This document shows positions 7,502-15,217 of a stretch of 19,977 bases of DNA, in pieces. Within the stretch, counting starts at the first letter, position 1, and each line of letters starts with the position of its first letter. A program made the position numbers and the translations under genes. The notes under the pieces are model-generated. The model did no database searches, was not told the origin of the DNA, and saw only the letters and a program-made list of their open reading frames with translations. The DNA comes from Methanoregula sp. (GTDB lineage Archaea; Halobacteriota; Methanomicrobia; Methanomicrobiales; Methanospirillaceae), in NCBI GenBank assembly GCA_026394695.1, contig JAPKXT010000143.1, forward strand, positions 1 through 19,977, written 5' to 3'.

Positions 7502-8692
7502 ATGTTTGAAGATTACAGATATAAGATTGATATGGATGAGACTTCCGTCAATAACACTGCACCTTCAATTGAACTCAAATACCAGATCCAGCTCAATGAG
7601 CTTGAAGCAAGTCTGCTCGAGATGAAGGTGAAAGTTGAGGAACTCGTAAAGGAAAATGCCCAGCTCAAGCGGGAGAACAACCAGCTCAAGCGCATGCCCT
7701 TGTTTGTCGCCGTTATCGTTGATATACTGGATAACGGTGAGATTTATCTCCGGCAGCAGGGAAACAACCAGGAATATCTCACCACAGCATCAGAAGAACT
7801 CCGCCCGCTCTTAAAACCCGGGGCAAAAGTTGCTGTCAATAACGCGCTCTCGATTGTAAAAATAATTGGCAACATCTACGATTCACGTATCCGCATCATG
7901 GAACTTGAGGTGTCACCGGATATCAGCTACGCACAAATCGGCGGTCTTACTGAAGTGATTAAAGAGGTGCGCGAATCGGTGGAGTACCCGCTGACAAAAC
8001 CTGAAATTTTCAAGCGCATTGGCGTGGAGCCGCCAAAAGGTATCCTGCTTTACGGGGCGCCGGGTACCGGTAAAACCCTGATTGCAAAGGCAGTAGCACA
8101 CGAAGCAAAAGCCACGTTCATTCGCATGTCAGGCAGTGAACTGGTTCACAAGTTTATCGGCGAAGGTGCGGGACTTGTCCGCGAACTGTTCATGCTGGCC
8201 CGGGAACGTGCACCTGCAATTATCTTCATTGATGAGATCGATGCAGTGGGAAGTACGCGGACCAATGATGGTACATCAGGAAGCGCCGAAGTGCAGCGCA
8301 CTCTGATGCAGCTCCTTGCAGAAATGGACGGGTTTGACAACCGGGGAGATGTACGCATCATGGCAGCCACCAACCGACCGGATATGCTCGATCCGGCACT
8401 TCTGCGGCCCGGTCGGTTTGACCGGGTAATCGAGATCCCCCTGCCGGATAAGGAGGCACGGCTTCAGATCCTGAAGATCCACTCGCGCAGGATGCACCTT
8501 ACCAGCATCGATCTGGAGGAGATTGTAGGAATGACCGACAATGCCACCGGAGCCGAACTGGAAGCTATCTGTCGTGAAGCTGGCATGATGGCTGTGAGAA
8601 GGGAAGCGTCATCAGTTGAGATGATAGACTTTACCGATGCAGTCCACAAAGTGAAAAACGAAATTGTGACCGATAACCGCATGTATACCTGA
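7502..8692 (+). CDS. pan: Proteasome-activating nucleotidase PAN
   Basis: AAA+ unfoldase that forms the hexameric cap of the archaeal 20S proteasome, unfolding and feeding substrates using ATP. It is 396 aa. An N-terminal coiled coil spans about 28-64 (heptads rich in Leu/Glu/Lys), followed by the OB-fold domain (about 65-125). The AAA domain has Walker A GAPGTGKT (185-192), pore loop F218-I219-G220, Walker B IIFIDEID with D244/E245, sensor-1 N291 and the second-region-of-homology arginines in LRPGRFDR (R302, R305). The last three residues, M-Y-T, form a HbYX motif, which docks into the 20S alpha ring and opens its gate. ATG 7502 lacks a Shine-Dalgarno site, so it may be leaderless; Met11 (7532) is an alternative start. 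Very sure of identity. Confidence 0.95.
   Translation: MFEDYRYKIDMDETSVNNTAPSIELKYQIQLNELEASLLEMKVKVEELVKENAQLKRENNQLKRMPLFVAVIVDILDNGEIYLRQQGNNQEYLTTASEELRPLLKPGAKVAVNNALSIVKIIGNIYDSRIRIMELEVSPDISYAQIGGLTEVIKEVRESVEYPLTKPEIFKRIGVEPPKGILLYGAPGTGKTLIAKAVAHEAKATFIRMSGSELVHKFIGEGAGLVRELFMLARERAPAIIFIDEIDAVGSTRTNDGTSGSAEVQRTLMQLLAEMDGFDNRGDVRIMAATNRPDMLDPALLRPGRFDRVIEIPLPDKEARLQILKIHSRRMHLTSIDLEEIVGMTDNATGAELEAICREAGMMAVRREASSVEMIDFTDAVHKVKNEIVTDNRMYT
7517..7526 (-). promoter_or_regulatory. Candidate TATA box for the DUF126 gene
   Basis: Read on the minus strand, this stretch is CTTATATCTG, centred about 29 bp ahead of the GTG at 7492. That spacing predicts a transcript with little or no leader. 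The box lies inside the 5' end of the PAN reading frame, so the two divergent promoters overlap. Inference from position and composition. Confidence 0.4.
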
Positions 8693-8736
8693 TCAGGGTA
8701 TCCTTGCGAATCACCCCCGATTTACTGGAGACCCGG

Positions 8737-9228
8737 ATGAATATCCTTTTAATTCAGCGGGAAGGAGTGGATCTCCACCATACCCTTTTTTTATCCGAGA
8801 CCAGCCGTATGGTGCTGCGGTTTTATCATCCAAAGAAAAAACCCTGTGGGATCTCACTTTCCTGTGCGTCGCTTGCAAGTGCCCTGTCACTTGTGTCAGA
8901 GCTGCGCTGGTATATCCGGCGCTATGTCAGGCACGTGCTCTTTGAAGTTTCACCGGGTATATTCTGCACTCATGCACTGGCACAGGACGTGTATTATGAG
9001 CGAACGGCAGTTCTTGGACCCGACTGGCCGTTCCGGCGGCTCTATGGGTTCAGCCTGGGAAAACTGACCAGTACGGTCATCATGTCGCCCGGTTCCGCAC
9101 TGGAAGAGTATCACCAGGAATACATTGGTGTCGATCGGTCGATCGAGTGCTGGTGCACGGAAGAAGAGATGGCTGAAGGAGAGCCGGAGCCATTGGAAGA
9201 TATGAGTGGGGCGCCTGATGAGGAATAG
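8737..9228 (+). CDS. Small archaeal protein of unknown function, possibly DUF5804
   Basis: A 163-aa protein downstream of PAN. I do not know its function. The segment from LLIQREGVDLHHTLFLSETSRMVLRFYHP through SLASALSLVSELRWYIRRYV recalls, from memory, an archaeal family (DUF5804) of haloarchaea and methanogens; I could not check this. The C-terminal 30 residues are very acidic and probably disordered. There are no membrane segments and no metal or nucleotide motif; four cysteines are scattered. I start it at ATG 8737 because GGAG sits six bases upstream. The frame extends to a TTG at 8704, but the extra 11 residues are not supported. The gap of 44 bp after PAN and the same strand suggest co-transcription, so a proteasome link is conceivable but unproven. 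Confidence 0.72.
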   Translation: MNILLIQREGVDLHHTLFLSETSRMVLRFYHPKKKPCGISLSCASLASALSLVSELRWYIRRYVRHVLFEVSPGIFCTHALAQDVYYERTAVLGPDWPFRRLYGFSLGKLTSTVIMSPGSALEEYHQEYIGVDRSIECWCTEEEMAEGEPEPLEDMSGAPDEE

Positions 9229-9266
9229 GAAGGAATTGTACGAGGCACCCGTTTCCCACAAAAAAA

Positions 9267-9968
9267 TTATCCGGATGTACCCTCAGCCTTCACGGGTATA
9301 GGCAGGAACGGGATCAGTACCGAAGCGATCCTGGCGATGTCCATGGACTGGAGAACGATCTTTCCCGGTCCGGTCAATGTTGTGACAACGAGACCTTCGC
9401 CACCAAAGAGAGCTGTTGTAACTCCTCCTGCAAGCGCGATATTATAGTTGACCGTGTTTTCAAAACCAACCACAAGTCCCGTCCGCACCTTGATGACTTC
9501 TTCGGGTTTTAAGGTCATTTCAATGATATCACCGCAACAGGGTAAAAAGACCGTGCCCTGCCCGCTCATCCACTGGAGTATGAAACCCTGCCCTCCGAAC
9601 AACCCGGCACGGAATTTTTCTGTCAGGGCAATATCCAACTCAACGTGTTCCTCGCAGCAGAGAAATGCATTCTTCTGTGCGATGAACTCCTTACCCATTT
9701 CAAGGGACACCGGAAAAATCTTACCCGGCATCATCCCGGCAAATGATACAAAACCGGGAATATTCCCCGGGGTAAACCGGGTGAGAAAAAGACTCTCTCC
9801 TGCAACAGCCCGTTTCAAACCGGATACGATCCCCCCTTTAAGCTGGCTTTCCATCGCAGATGAACCGCTCATGTTCACCATCGAACCTGCTTCAGCATAG
9901 ATCCCTTCACCCATGGCAAGGTCAATTTTTACCATCTGCAGGTTATCCCCAATAATCTCGTAATTCAT
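9267..9968 (-). CDS. AIM24 / TIGR00266-family protein
   Basis: A 233-aa beta-rich protein of the AIM24 family (PF01987, TIGR00266), found in bacteria, archaea and mitochondria, with a TRAP-like fold and no settled role. Family features are MNYEIIGDNLQMVKIDLAMGE, YAEAGSMVNMSG, the repeated glycine turns KGGIVSGLKRAVAGESLFLTRFT, FGGQGFILQWMSGQGTVFL and FGGEGLVVTTLTGPGKIVLQSM. The frame runs back 20 codons to a GTG at 10028, but that part covers a good TATA box (10012-10020), so ATG 9968 is the better start, with a leader of about 20 bases. The gene is divergent from cbiT over 136 bp and converges on the gene at 8737-9228. Sure of family, not of function. Confidence 0.87.
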   Translation of the reverse strand: MNYEIIGDNLQMVKIDLAMGEGIYAEAGSMVNMSGSSAMESQLKGGIVSGLKRAVAGESLFLTRFTPGNIPGFVSFAGMMPGKIFPVSLEMGKEFIAQKNAFLCCEEHVELDIALTEKFRAGLFGGQGFILQWMSGQGTVFLPCCGDIIEMTLKPEEVIKVRTGLVVGFENTVNYNIALAGGVTTALFGGEGLVVTTLTGPGKIVLQSMDIARIASVLIPFLPIPVKAEGTSG

Positions 9969-10011
9969 ACCATGCCCGAATAAGAACATCAACGGAAAAG
10001 AAGAAATGTAT

Positions 10012-10020
10012 TGTATAAAT
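10012..10020 (-). promoter_or_regulatory. TATA box of the AIM24 gene
   Basis: On the minus strand this reads ATTTATACA, close to the archaeal TTTATATA box. It sits about 45 bp ahead of ATG 9968, which predicts a start of transcription near 9990 and a 20-base leader. It supports the internal ATG over the upstream GTG. Confidence 0.55.
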
Positions 10021-10067
10021 TTTTTCACTGTATTTGTTATCTCCCCTCATGTTTTCCGCCAGTAAAA

Positions 10068-10083
10068 CAAGGATTAATACATT
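10068..10083 (+). promoter_or_regulatory. Candidate TATA element of the cbi operon
   Basis: The stretch AAGGATTAATACATTA is AT-rich with a TTAATACA core placed about 28 bp ahead of ATG 10105, which would give an almost leaderless cbiT message. There is no room for, and no sign of, a cobalamin riboswitch between this point and the start codon. The assignment is by position only. Confidence 0.35.
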
Positions 10084-10104
10084 AACACAACAAAAATTGA
10101 GTAG

Positions 10105-10644
10105 ATGACCGGGACAAAACTTGCCGGCGGTCCGACTCAGGATGAGATTATGGCAGTCTCCCTGTTCAAGCTGGGACTCCGCAGCACAGATACGGTTCTT
10201 GAGATTGGCTGCGGAACGGGAAAAGTCTCGATCGCTGCTGCGCACCAGGCAAAAAAAATTATATCACTCGATAAAAGACCTGAGGCGATAATGACTGCAC
10301 AGGCATCTGCACAAAAATCCGATATCCATAACATAGAATTTTTATGTACCGATGCAGTCGATTATCTCACATCTGACCGGATCTTTGACTGTGCATTCGT
10401 TGGCGGCACACAACATCTCAATCTGATCCTTCCGGTCCTTGCAAAAAAAGTTACAAGAACGATTGTCATAAATGCAGTTCTCCTCAGCACGCTCGAAGAA
10501 GCAGTTGCAACCATGAAGCAGCTTGGTATTTTCTATGAAGTTGTCCAGGTGCAGGTTGCCCGATCGCATGAGATTGCAGGAAGCCTCATGTTCAAACCGA
10601 TCGACCCGGTGTACGTAATCGTGGGGAAGGGGACAGCATGCTGA
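10105..10644 (+). CDS. cbiT: Cobalt-precorrin-6B C15-methyltransferase (decarboxylating) CbiT
   Basis: SAM-dependent class-I (Rossmann) methyltransferase that methylates C15 of cobalt-precorrin-6B and drives loss of the C12 acetate carboxyl in the anaerobic B12 pathway. It is 179 aa. The N-terminus carries the CbiT signature LAGGPTQDEIMAVSL, then the SAM-binding motif VLEIGCGTGKVSIAAA (about 32-47) and ISLDKRPEA ending the second strand. CbiT and CbiE are separate genes here, unlike the fused CobL of the aerobic pathway. First gene of the eight-gene corrin operon; its last 7 bases overlap the cbiL start (ATGCTGA). Confidence 0.93.
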   Translation: MTGTKLAGGPTQDEIMAVSLFKLGLRSTDTVLEIGCGTGKVSIAAAHQAKKIISLDKRPEAIMTAQASAQKSDIHNIEFLCTDAVDYLTSDRIFDCAFVGGTQHLNLILPVLAKKVTRTIVINAVLLSTLEEAVATMKQLGIFYEVVQVQVARSHEIAGSLMFKPIDPVYVIVGKGTAC

Positions 10645-11243
10645 TCGGTCTGGGGCTGGGGCCGGGAAATCCCGAACTGCTTACTCTGCGGGCTGTACGC
10701 CTGCTCAAAGAAGCTGATGTTGTATTTGTACCGGGAAGAATCGCACAGGACCTCGTTGCCCCGTATCGCGAAGCAGTTGTGCTCGATTTTCCGATGACTG
10801 ATGACGAAGTGCAGATCCATAAATGCCTCGAAGAGAATGCAGAGAAGATTGCACCTGCAGCACAGGAGGGTCTTGCAGTTTTTGGTATTCTTGGCGATCC
10901 GAATTTTTTCTCAACATTCTCACGATTATGCAGTATTCTTGCTGAGAAGTATCCCACCATACAATACCGTACAGAACCAGGGATCAGTTCGATCACAGCA
11001 TTCGCGGCCGCTGCAGGGATCTCGCTTCATGGCGGATTTATGGTATCTGACGGGCAGGTTCCCGATTCAAGGATTCTTCTCAAGGTGCGGCACCCGAAAA
11101 AAACGGCTGCCGAACTGCGAAAGGAAGGTTACTGTGAATTTGTGCTGGTCGAGCGAATGTTCTTTCCGGATATGAAAATTTACCACACCGGAGATCTCCC
11201 GGAAAAAAGCGATTACTTAAGTGTCATGTATGCGAGGCGCTGA
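10638..11243 (+). CDS. cbiL: Cobalt-precorrin-2 C20-methyltransferase CbiL
   Basis: Class-III (tetrapyrrole) SAM methyltransferase that adds the C20 methyl to cobalt-precorrin-2, the first ring methylation after cobalt insertion. It is 201 aa, somewhat short compared with bacterial CbiL of about 230. Family features are the N-terminal GLGLGPGNPELLTLRAVRLL, DVVFVPGR, the GILGDPNFFSTFSRL segment that forms the SAM pocket, and EPGISSITAFAAAAGISL. The start overlaps the cbiT stop by 7 bases and the stop is 2 bp from cbiF, suggesting translational coupling. The CbiL label rather than CbiF/H rests on VFVPG, the FSTF motif and on the other slots being filled in this operon. Confidence 0.9.
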   Translation: MLIGLGLGPGNPELLTLRAVRLLKEADVVFVPGRIAQDLVAPYREAVVLDFPMTDDEVQIHKCLEENAEKIAPAAQEGLAVFGILGDPNFFSTFSRLCSILAEKYPTIQYRTEPGISSITAFAAAAGISLHGGFMVSDGQVPDSRILLKVRHPKKTAAELRKEGYCEFVLVERMFFPDMKIYHTGDLPEKSDYLSVMYARR

Positions 11244-11245
11244 TC

Positions 11246-11965
11246 ATGCAGGCAAAGGTCTGGTTCGTCGGGGCAGGTCCGGGAAACCCTGAACTGATTA
11301 CCGTGAAGGGACTTTCCCTTCTGAGAAGTGCAGATGTTCTCATTTATGCCGGATCACTTGTCAACCCTGAGCTTGTTGCCCAGTCGGGAGCCGCAACAAG
11401 GCTGGACAGCTGGGGCATGCAGCTCGAAGATCTGGTCGCAGCAATGGAGATCCCGGCCAAATCAGGAAAAACCGTAGTCCGTCTTCATTCCGGTGACCCG
11501 TCACTCTATGGAGCAATCGTCGAACAGATTGAAGAACTGGAAAAACGGGGGGTTTCAGTTGAGATCATCCCCGGGGTCTCATCGCTTTTTGCCGCTGCGG
11601 CTGCGCTTGGCACCCAGCTCACGCTTCGTGGTGTGTCTGAATCCCTGATTGTCACGCGGCCTGCGGGAAAAACACTGGCTCACGATCAGATCGAAGAACT
11701 CTCCGCTCTCGGAACGACGATGGTCATCTTTCTCGGTACAGAAAAACTCGAAGTGATCACTAAAAAACTTGCATACCCACAGGACACACCGGCAGCGGTT
11801 GTTTACCATGCCTCATGGCCTGATCAGAAAATTGTACGGGGAACAGTTGCAGATATTGCAAAAAAAGCAAAAAAAGAAGGGATCGAACATACGGCACTTT
11901 TAATCGTGGGCGGCGTAGTGCGACCTGAAAAGAAGGGTTACACGAGGTCGTATCTCTATACATGA
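11246..11965 (+). CDS. cbiF: Cobalt-precorrin-4 C11-methyltransferase CbiF
   Basis: Class-III tetrapyrrole methyltransferase that methylates C11 of cobalt-precorrin-4. It is 239 aa, close to the usual 250. Typical features in order are VWFVGAGPGNPELITVKGLSLL, LIYAGSLVNPELV (the CbiF/CobM hallmark), RLHSGDPSLYGAIVEQIEEL, EIIPGVSSLFAAAAALGTQLTL, the VTRPAGKT segment and MVIFLGTEKLEVI. Start is 2 bp after cbiL; the stop overlaps cbiG by four bases (ATGA). Highly confident. Confidence 0.95.
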   Translation: MQAKVWFVGAGPGNPELITVKGLSLLRSADVLIYAGSLVNPELVAQSGAATRLDSWGMQLEDLVAAMEIPAKSGKTVVRLHSGDPSLYGAIVEQIEELEKRGVSVEIIPGVSSLFAAAAALGTQLTLRGVSESLIVTRPAGKTLAHDQIEELSALGTTMVIFLGTEKLEVITKKLAYPQDTPAAVVYHASWPDQKIVRGTVADIAKKAKKEGIEHTALLIVGGVVRPEKKGYTRSYLYT

Positions 11966-12834
11966 CCGATACCGTAGTCATCGCACTTTTCCGGTTGTTG
12001 GGCGAAGCAGAACGTGTCGCGCATTTCCTCGGTGCTGACATCCGGGAATATTCACCTGACATTTTTTCTGAGATATTTCCCCACACACACCGGATCGTTG
12101 CCATCATGTCGATGGGAATTGTCGTGCGCAGCATTGCTCCGCTTCTCAAGGATAAATGGAATGACCCGGCTGTGGTTGTCGTGAGTCCTGACCTTGCGTA
12201 TGCCATTCCGCTTATCGGAGGTCATCACGGGGCAAATGAGCTTGCAAAAGAGTTGTCAGCACTGGGTATCCGGCCGGTAATCACGACTGCAACAGAAGCA
12301 ACCGGCAGGGATTCGGTGGAGGCTGTTGGAGCGCGGAGCGGGTGTGAGGTTGTTAACCGGGAATCAACCCGGCAGGTGAATGCCGCCATGCTTGATATCG
12401 ATGTACCGGTCTTTGCCGTAAAGGGTCCCGGTATCGTCATCGCAGGTCCCGATGTTTCAATCCTTGTAAAGAAAGGCGAGTTTACTGTTGGGATCGGGTG
12501 CCGTAAAGGAGTGAAGATGCAGGAAGTGCTGGATGCCATCAGGAATGCACTGGCAGACACAGGAGTAGCAGAACACGATGTTCTGGTCTATGCCACCACG
12601 CAGAAAAAGAGCGGTGAAACAGGACTCTCTGAAGCCATCTCTGCCCTCTCTGGCAATTTAATATTCCTTGACGATGAAACAATTAACGCACAGACAGGGA
12701 TTTCTTTGTCCCGCGCAACAAAAATCGGCCTGATGGGTGTTGCCGAACCATGTGCCCTCGCCGTTGCAAAGAAAAAACAACTCGTTATGGGAAAAAAAGT
12801 TTACGGGAGGGTGACGGTTGCCGTCGCACACTAA
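11962..12834 (+). CDS. cbiG: Cobalt-precorrin-5A hydrolase CbiG
   Basis: CbiG opens the delta-lactone of cobalt-precorrin-5A, releasing acetaldehyde (the C20 carbon) to give cobalt-precorrin-5B. It marks the anaerobic, early-cobalt route. The protein is 290 aa. The N-terminal domain has IVAIMSMGIVVRSIAPLL and SPDLAYAIPLIGGHHGANELA; the C-terminal domain starts near FTVGIGCRKGVKMQEVLDAI and ends KVYGRVTVAVAH. The single-gene form without fusion to CbiH is seen. Four-base overlap with cbiF and a 17-base overlap with cbiH. Confidence 0.94.
   Translation: MTDTVVIALFRLLGEAERVAHFLGADIREYSPDIFSEIFPHTHRIVAIMSMGIVVRSIAPLLKDKWNDPAVVVVSPDLAYAIPLIGGHHGANELAKELSALGIRPVITTATEATGRDSVEAVGARSGCEVVNRESTRQVNAAMLDIDVPVFAVKGPGIVIAGPDVSILVKKGEFTVGIGCRKGVKMQEVLDAIRNALADTGVAEHDVLVYATTQKKSGETGLSEAISALSGNLIFLDDETINAQTGISLSRATKIGLMGVAEPCALAVAKKKQLVMGKKVYGRVTVAVAH
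12803..12814 (+). promoter_or_regulatory. Strong ribosome-binding site inside cbiG that sets the TTG start of cbiH
   Basis: The end of cbiG carries CGGGAGGGTGA, close to the archaeal GGAGGTGA consensus, ending about four bases ahead of TTG 12818. This supports a TTG start for cbiH rather than an internal codon and couples the two genes. Confidence 0.6.
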
Positions 12835-13603
12835 GATAGAAAGAGGCAGTCTTGCCATAGTCGGAATTGGACCCGGACGCAGGGAATACATGACTCCCCG
12901 GGCACTAAAAGTAATTGCCGTTGCCGATTATGTGATTGGCAATGCTTCGTACCTTGATCCTCTCGAACCGCTGCTAACAGGAAAAACCGTGATCCGGAGC
13001 TCAATGGGAAAAGAGGTTGAGCGGGCACAACAGGCCATCGATCTTGCTAAGTCCCATGCAGTTGCCATCGTTTCGGGAGGCGATGCCGGGGTCTACGGCA
13101 TGGCAGGCATAGTTCTTGAAGTACTCGAGCATTCCGGTGCTGATATCGATGTTGAAGTGATTCCGGGAGTCACTGCCGCAAATGCCGCAGCATCAAGAGT
13201 CGGTTCTCCGTTGTCCGGTGATTTTGCAGTAATCAGTTTATCGGATCTTTTGACCCCGCTCGAAGTGATAGAAAAGCGGCTTGACGCAGTCTTTTCGGTT
13301 GGAATCCCGGTAGTGCTCTACAACCCGAAGAGCCAGGGAAGACCGCATAACTTTTTACTTGCCATAGAACATGCCCGGAAGTATCTTGGTCCGGAAACAC
13401 CGTTAGCAGTTGTCCGGAACGCGTTACGCGATGATGAAGAAGTGATCATAACGACGATTGCCGGTGCGGAAAAAATACAAGATACTGTGGACATGCATAC
13501 AACCGTAATTATCGGTGGAAAGGAGAGCAGGATATGGAGGAGGGGTGATGATGTCAAAGGAATTATTACGCCACGGGGATACCAGCATAAATACGTATAT
13601 TGA
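12818..13603 (+). CDS. cbiH: Cobalt-precorrin-3 C17-methyltransferase CbiH
   Basis: Class-III tetrapyrrole methyltransferase that methylates C17 with ring contraction, giving cobalt-precorrin-4. It is 261 aa. Features are SLAIVGIGPGRREYMTPRALKV (11-32), YVIGNASYLDPL, VSGGDAGVYGMAGIVLE, the EVIPGVTAANAAASRVGSPLSGDFAVISLSD block and VVLYNPKSQGRPHNF, all standard for CbiH/CobJ, and the C-terminal ITPRGY. It has no extra iron-sulfur domain of the long aerobic type. It starts with a TTG inside cbiG, set by a near-consensus ribosome site, and its last 56 bases overlap cbiC. Confidence 0.94.
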   Translation: MPSHTKIERGSLAIVGIGPGRREYMTPRALKVIAVADYVIGNASYLDPLEPLLTGKTVIRSSMGKEVERAQQAIDLAKSHAVAIVSGGDAGVYGMAGIVLEVLEHSGADIDVEVIPGVTAANAAASRVGSPLSGDFAVISLSDLLTPLEVIEKRLDAVFSVGIPVVLYNPKSQGRPHNFLLAIEHARKYLGPETPLAVVRNALRDDEEVIITTIAGAEKIQDTVDMHTTVIIGGKESRIWRRGDDVKGIITPRGYQHKYVY

Positions 13604-14216
13604 TCCCGGTGCTGAGACAAAAGAAGCCTACGAGATCTCGAAAAAATCGCGTATGATCGCTCGCACAATGGTCGGCAATGCTGATAACAAAGACCGTATA
13701 AAGCAGCGATGTTCTGTTGCAGTCGGTGATTTTGGCATGGCCGATCTTATGCGGTTCTGCAATGATCCTGTCCCTGCAGCACTCACGGCTCTGCAAAAGG
13801 GGGCACCGATTATAACTGACATTCGGATGGTACAGGTTGGTATCCAGAAAAAAGGGCACTCAAGCGATGTGATCTGTGCACTGGATTTCGGTGCGGAGAT
13901 CGCTCAGGAACGCGGGATCACCAGGAGTTCTGCCGGTTTTATCGCGCTTGGGGAAAAACTCGCCGGATCGATCGTTGTTATCGGGAACGCTCCATCCGCA
14001 CTCCTGTCCCTGTGTAAAATGATCAAGGATGGTATCCGCCCGGCCGTTATCATTGGGGCCCCGGTAGGATTCGTCAACGCTGCAGAATCCAAAGAACTGC
14101 TCCGCACAACTGGCGTGCCTTCAATATCTACTGAAGGAACACGGGGCGGAACTCCGGTTGCAGTTGCGGCCATGAACGAGTGCATCACGATATTTACTGA
14201 AGGCAAAAAAGGATGA
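13548..14216 (+). CDS. cbiC: Cobalt-precorrin-8 methylmutase CbiC, archaeal type lacking the classical His
   Basis: CbiC moves the C11 methyl to C12, converting cobalt-precorrin-8 to cobyrinate. Starting at ATG 13548 (or 13551, one codon later) it is 221-222 aa; GGAGGAGGGGTG lies just upstream, and the in-frame GTG at 13515 is unlikely. Family blocks are DFGMADLMRF, GAPIITDIRMVQVGI, GITRSSAGFIAL, VVIGNAPSALLSL and GAPVGFVNAAESKELL, ending GTRGGTPVAVAAMNE. In Salmonella CbiC and in CobH the stretch aligning with QRCSVAVGDF reads KRVIHTTADF, with the catalytic His. Here that position is Val (codon 13716-13718). The remaining family blocks are intact and the gene sits in the correct operon slot, so I keep the call. 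Four-base overlap with cbiD. Confidence 0.9.
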   Translation: MMSKELLRHGDTSINTYIDPGAETKEAYEISKKSRMIARTMVGNADNKDRIKQRCSVAVGDFGMADLMRFCNDPVPAALTALQKGAPIITDIRMVQVGIQKKGHSSDVICALDFGAEIAQERGITRSSAGFIALGEKLAGSIVVIGNAPSALLSLCKMIKDGIRPAVIIGAPVGFVNAAESKELLRTTGVPSISTEGTRGGTPVAVAAMNECITIFTEGKKG

Positions 14217-15217
14217 GAGATCCGATAACCGGCTTTGATTATCCCGAAACATGGGTAAAGAAGTGCAAATCCCCCGGTTTGCTCTTCCTGGCAGAGGAGG
14301 GGTTTGCAGTTCTCACTGCATCGGGTACGGTTCTCCGGCGCGGATATACAACCGGAACAACGGCAGCTGCTGCCTGTAAAGCCGCAGTTCTTTCCCTTTC
14401 CGGGGTTGTCACATCGGTTCCCATCCATTTACCCTGCGGACTCAAAGTTGAAGTGCCGGTATCCGCGTTATCCGGAAGTGCGTCCTGTAAAAAATTTGCC
14501 GGGGATTATCCGGATGATGTAACTGCCGGGTGTGAATTTATCGCAAAAGCTAGTCCCTTACCGGAAGGAATAACGCTTGTACCCGGTCCCGGTATCGGCC
14601 GTTTCTCACGCGATACGCCACGGTTCAGAAAAGGGGAGCCGGCTATCACTCCTGCTCCGCTTAATTGCATCCTCACCTCAATACAGGAGGCAATTGATCA
14701 GACAGGACTCTCCGGTGCACGAGTGGATCTGCATATCCCGCGAGGTACCAAGCTCGCAAAAAAAACTCTTAATCTTCGGGTAGGTGTAGAAGGAGGGATC
14801 TCCGTGCTGGGAACCACCGGCCTCGTTGAGCCGTGGGATGACCATCTTGAAGAATCGATACGGGAACGGGTGTCAGCCGCGTGCAACGCAGTACTCACGA
14901 CCGGGCGGATCGGGCTCCGGTATGCACGACTCCTGTATCCGGATCGTGAGGTGGTACTGGTTGGCGGAAAGATCGGCGAGGCGCTTGATGCAGCAAAAGG
15001 AGATGTGATCCTTTTCGGGCTCCCGGGGCTCATCCTCCGGTATATAAATCCGCAGATCCTTGATGGTACAGGACACATAACTGTCGAGGAATTTGCAGGA
15101 TCCCCTGCATTTCGTCCTGCTATGCTGTCAAGTCTTGCCGTATTTAAAAAAGGATACCCCAATGTCCGGGTAATAATTGTGAACCGCAATGGTGCGATTA
15201 TTGGAGAAAGCCCATGA
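14213..15217 (+). CDS. cbiD: Cobalt-precorrin-5B C1-methyltransferase CbiD
   Basis: CbiD installs the C1 methyl group of cobalt-precorrin-5B in the anaerobic pathway; it has no class-III methyltransferase fold. The protein is 334 aa. The signature RRGYTTGTTAAAACKAAVLSL lies about 43-63, with a 40-residue archaeal N-terminal lead (MRDPITGFDYPETWVKKC). Later come the VPGPGIGRFSRDTPRF block, LHIPRGTKLAKKTLN, GGISVLGTTGLVEPW and GKIGEALDAAKGDVILFGLPGLI. Four-base overlaps (ATGA) on both sides with cbiC and cbiE. Confidence 0.95.
   Translation: MRDPITGFDYPETWVKKCKSPGLLFLAEEGFAVLTASGTVLRRGYTTGTTAAAACKAAVLSLSGVVTSVPIHLPCGLKVEVPVSALSGSASCKKFAGDYPDDVTAGCEFIAKASPLPEGITLVPGPGIGRFSRDTPRFRKGEPAITPAPLNCILTSIQEAIDQTGLSGARVDLHIPRGTKLAKKTLNLRVGVEGGISVLGTTGLVEPWDDHLEESIRERVSAACNAVLTTGRIGLRYARLLYPDREVVLVGGKIGEALDAAKGDVILFGLPGLILRYINPQILDGTGHITVEEFAGSPAFRPAMLSSLAVFKKGYPNVRVIIVNRNGAIIGESP

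Noticed and set aside
10021..10104. Cobalamin riboswitch upstream of cbiT
   Set aside because: There is too little space and no B12-box-like sequence. Such riboswitches are also very rare in archaea.
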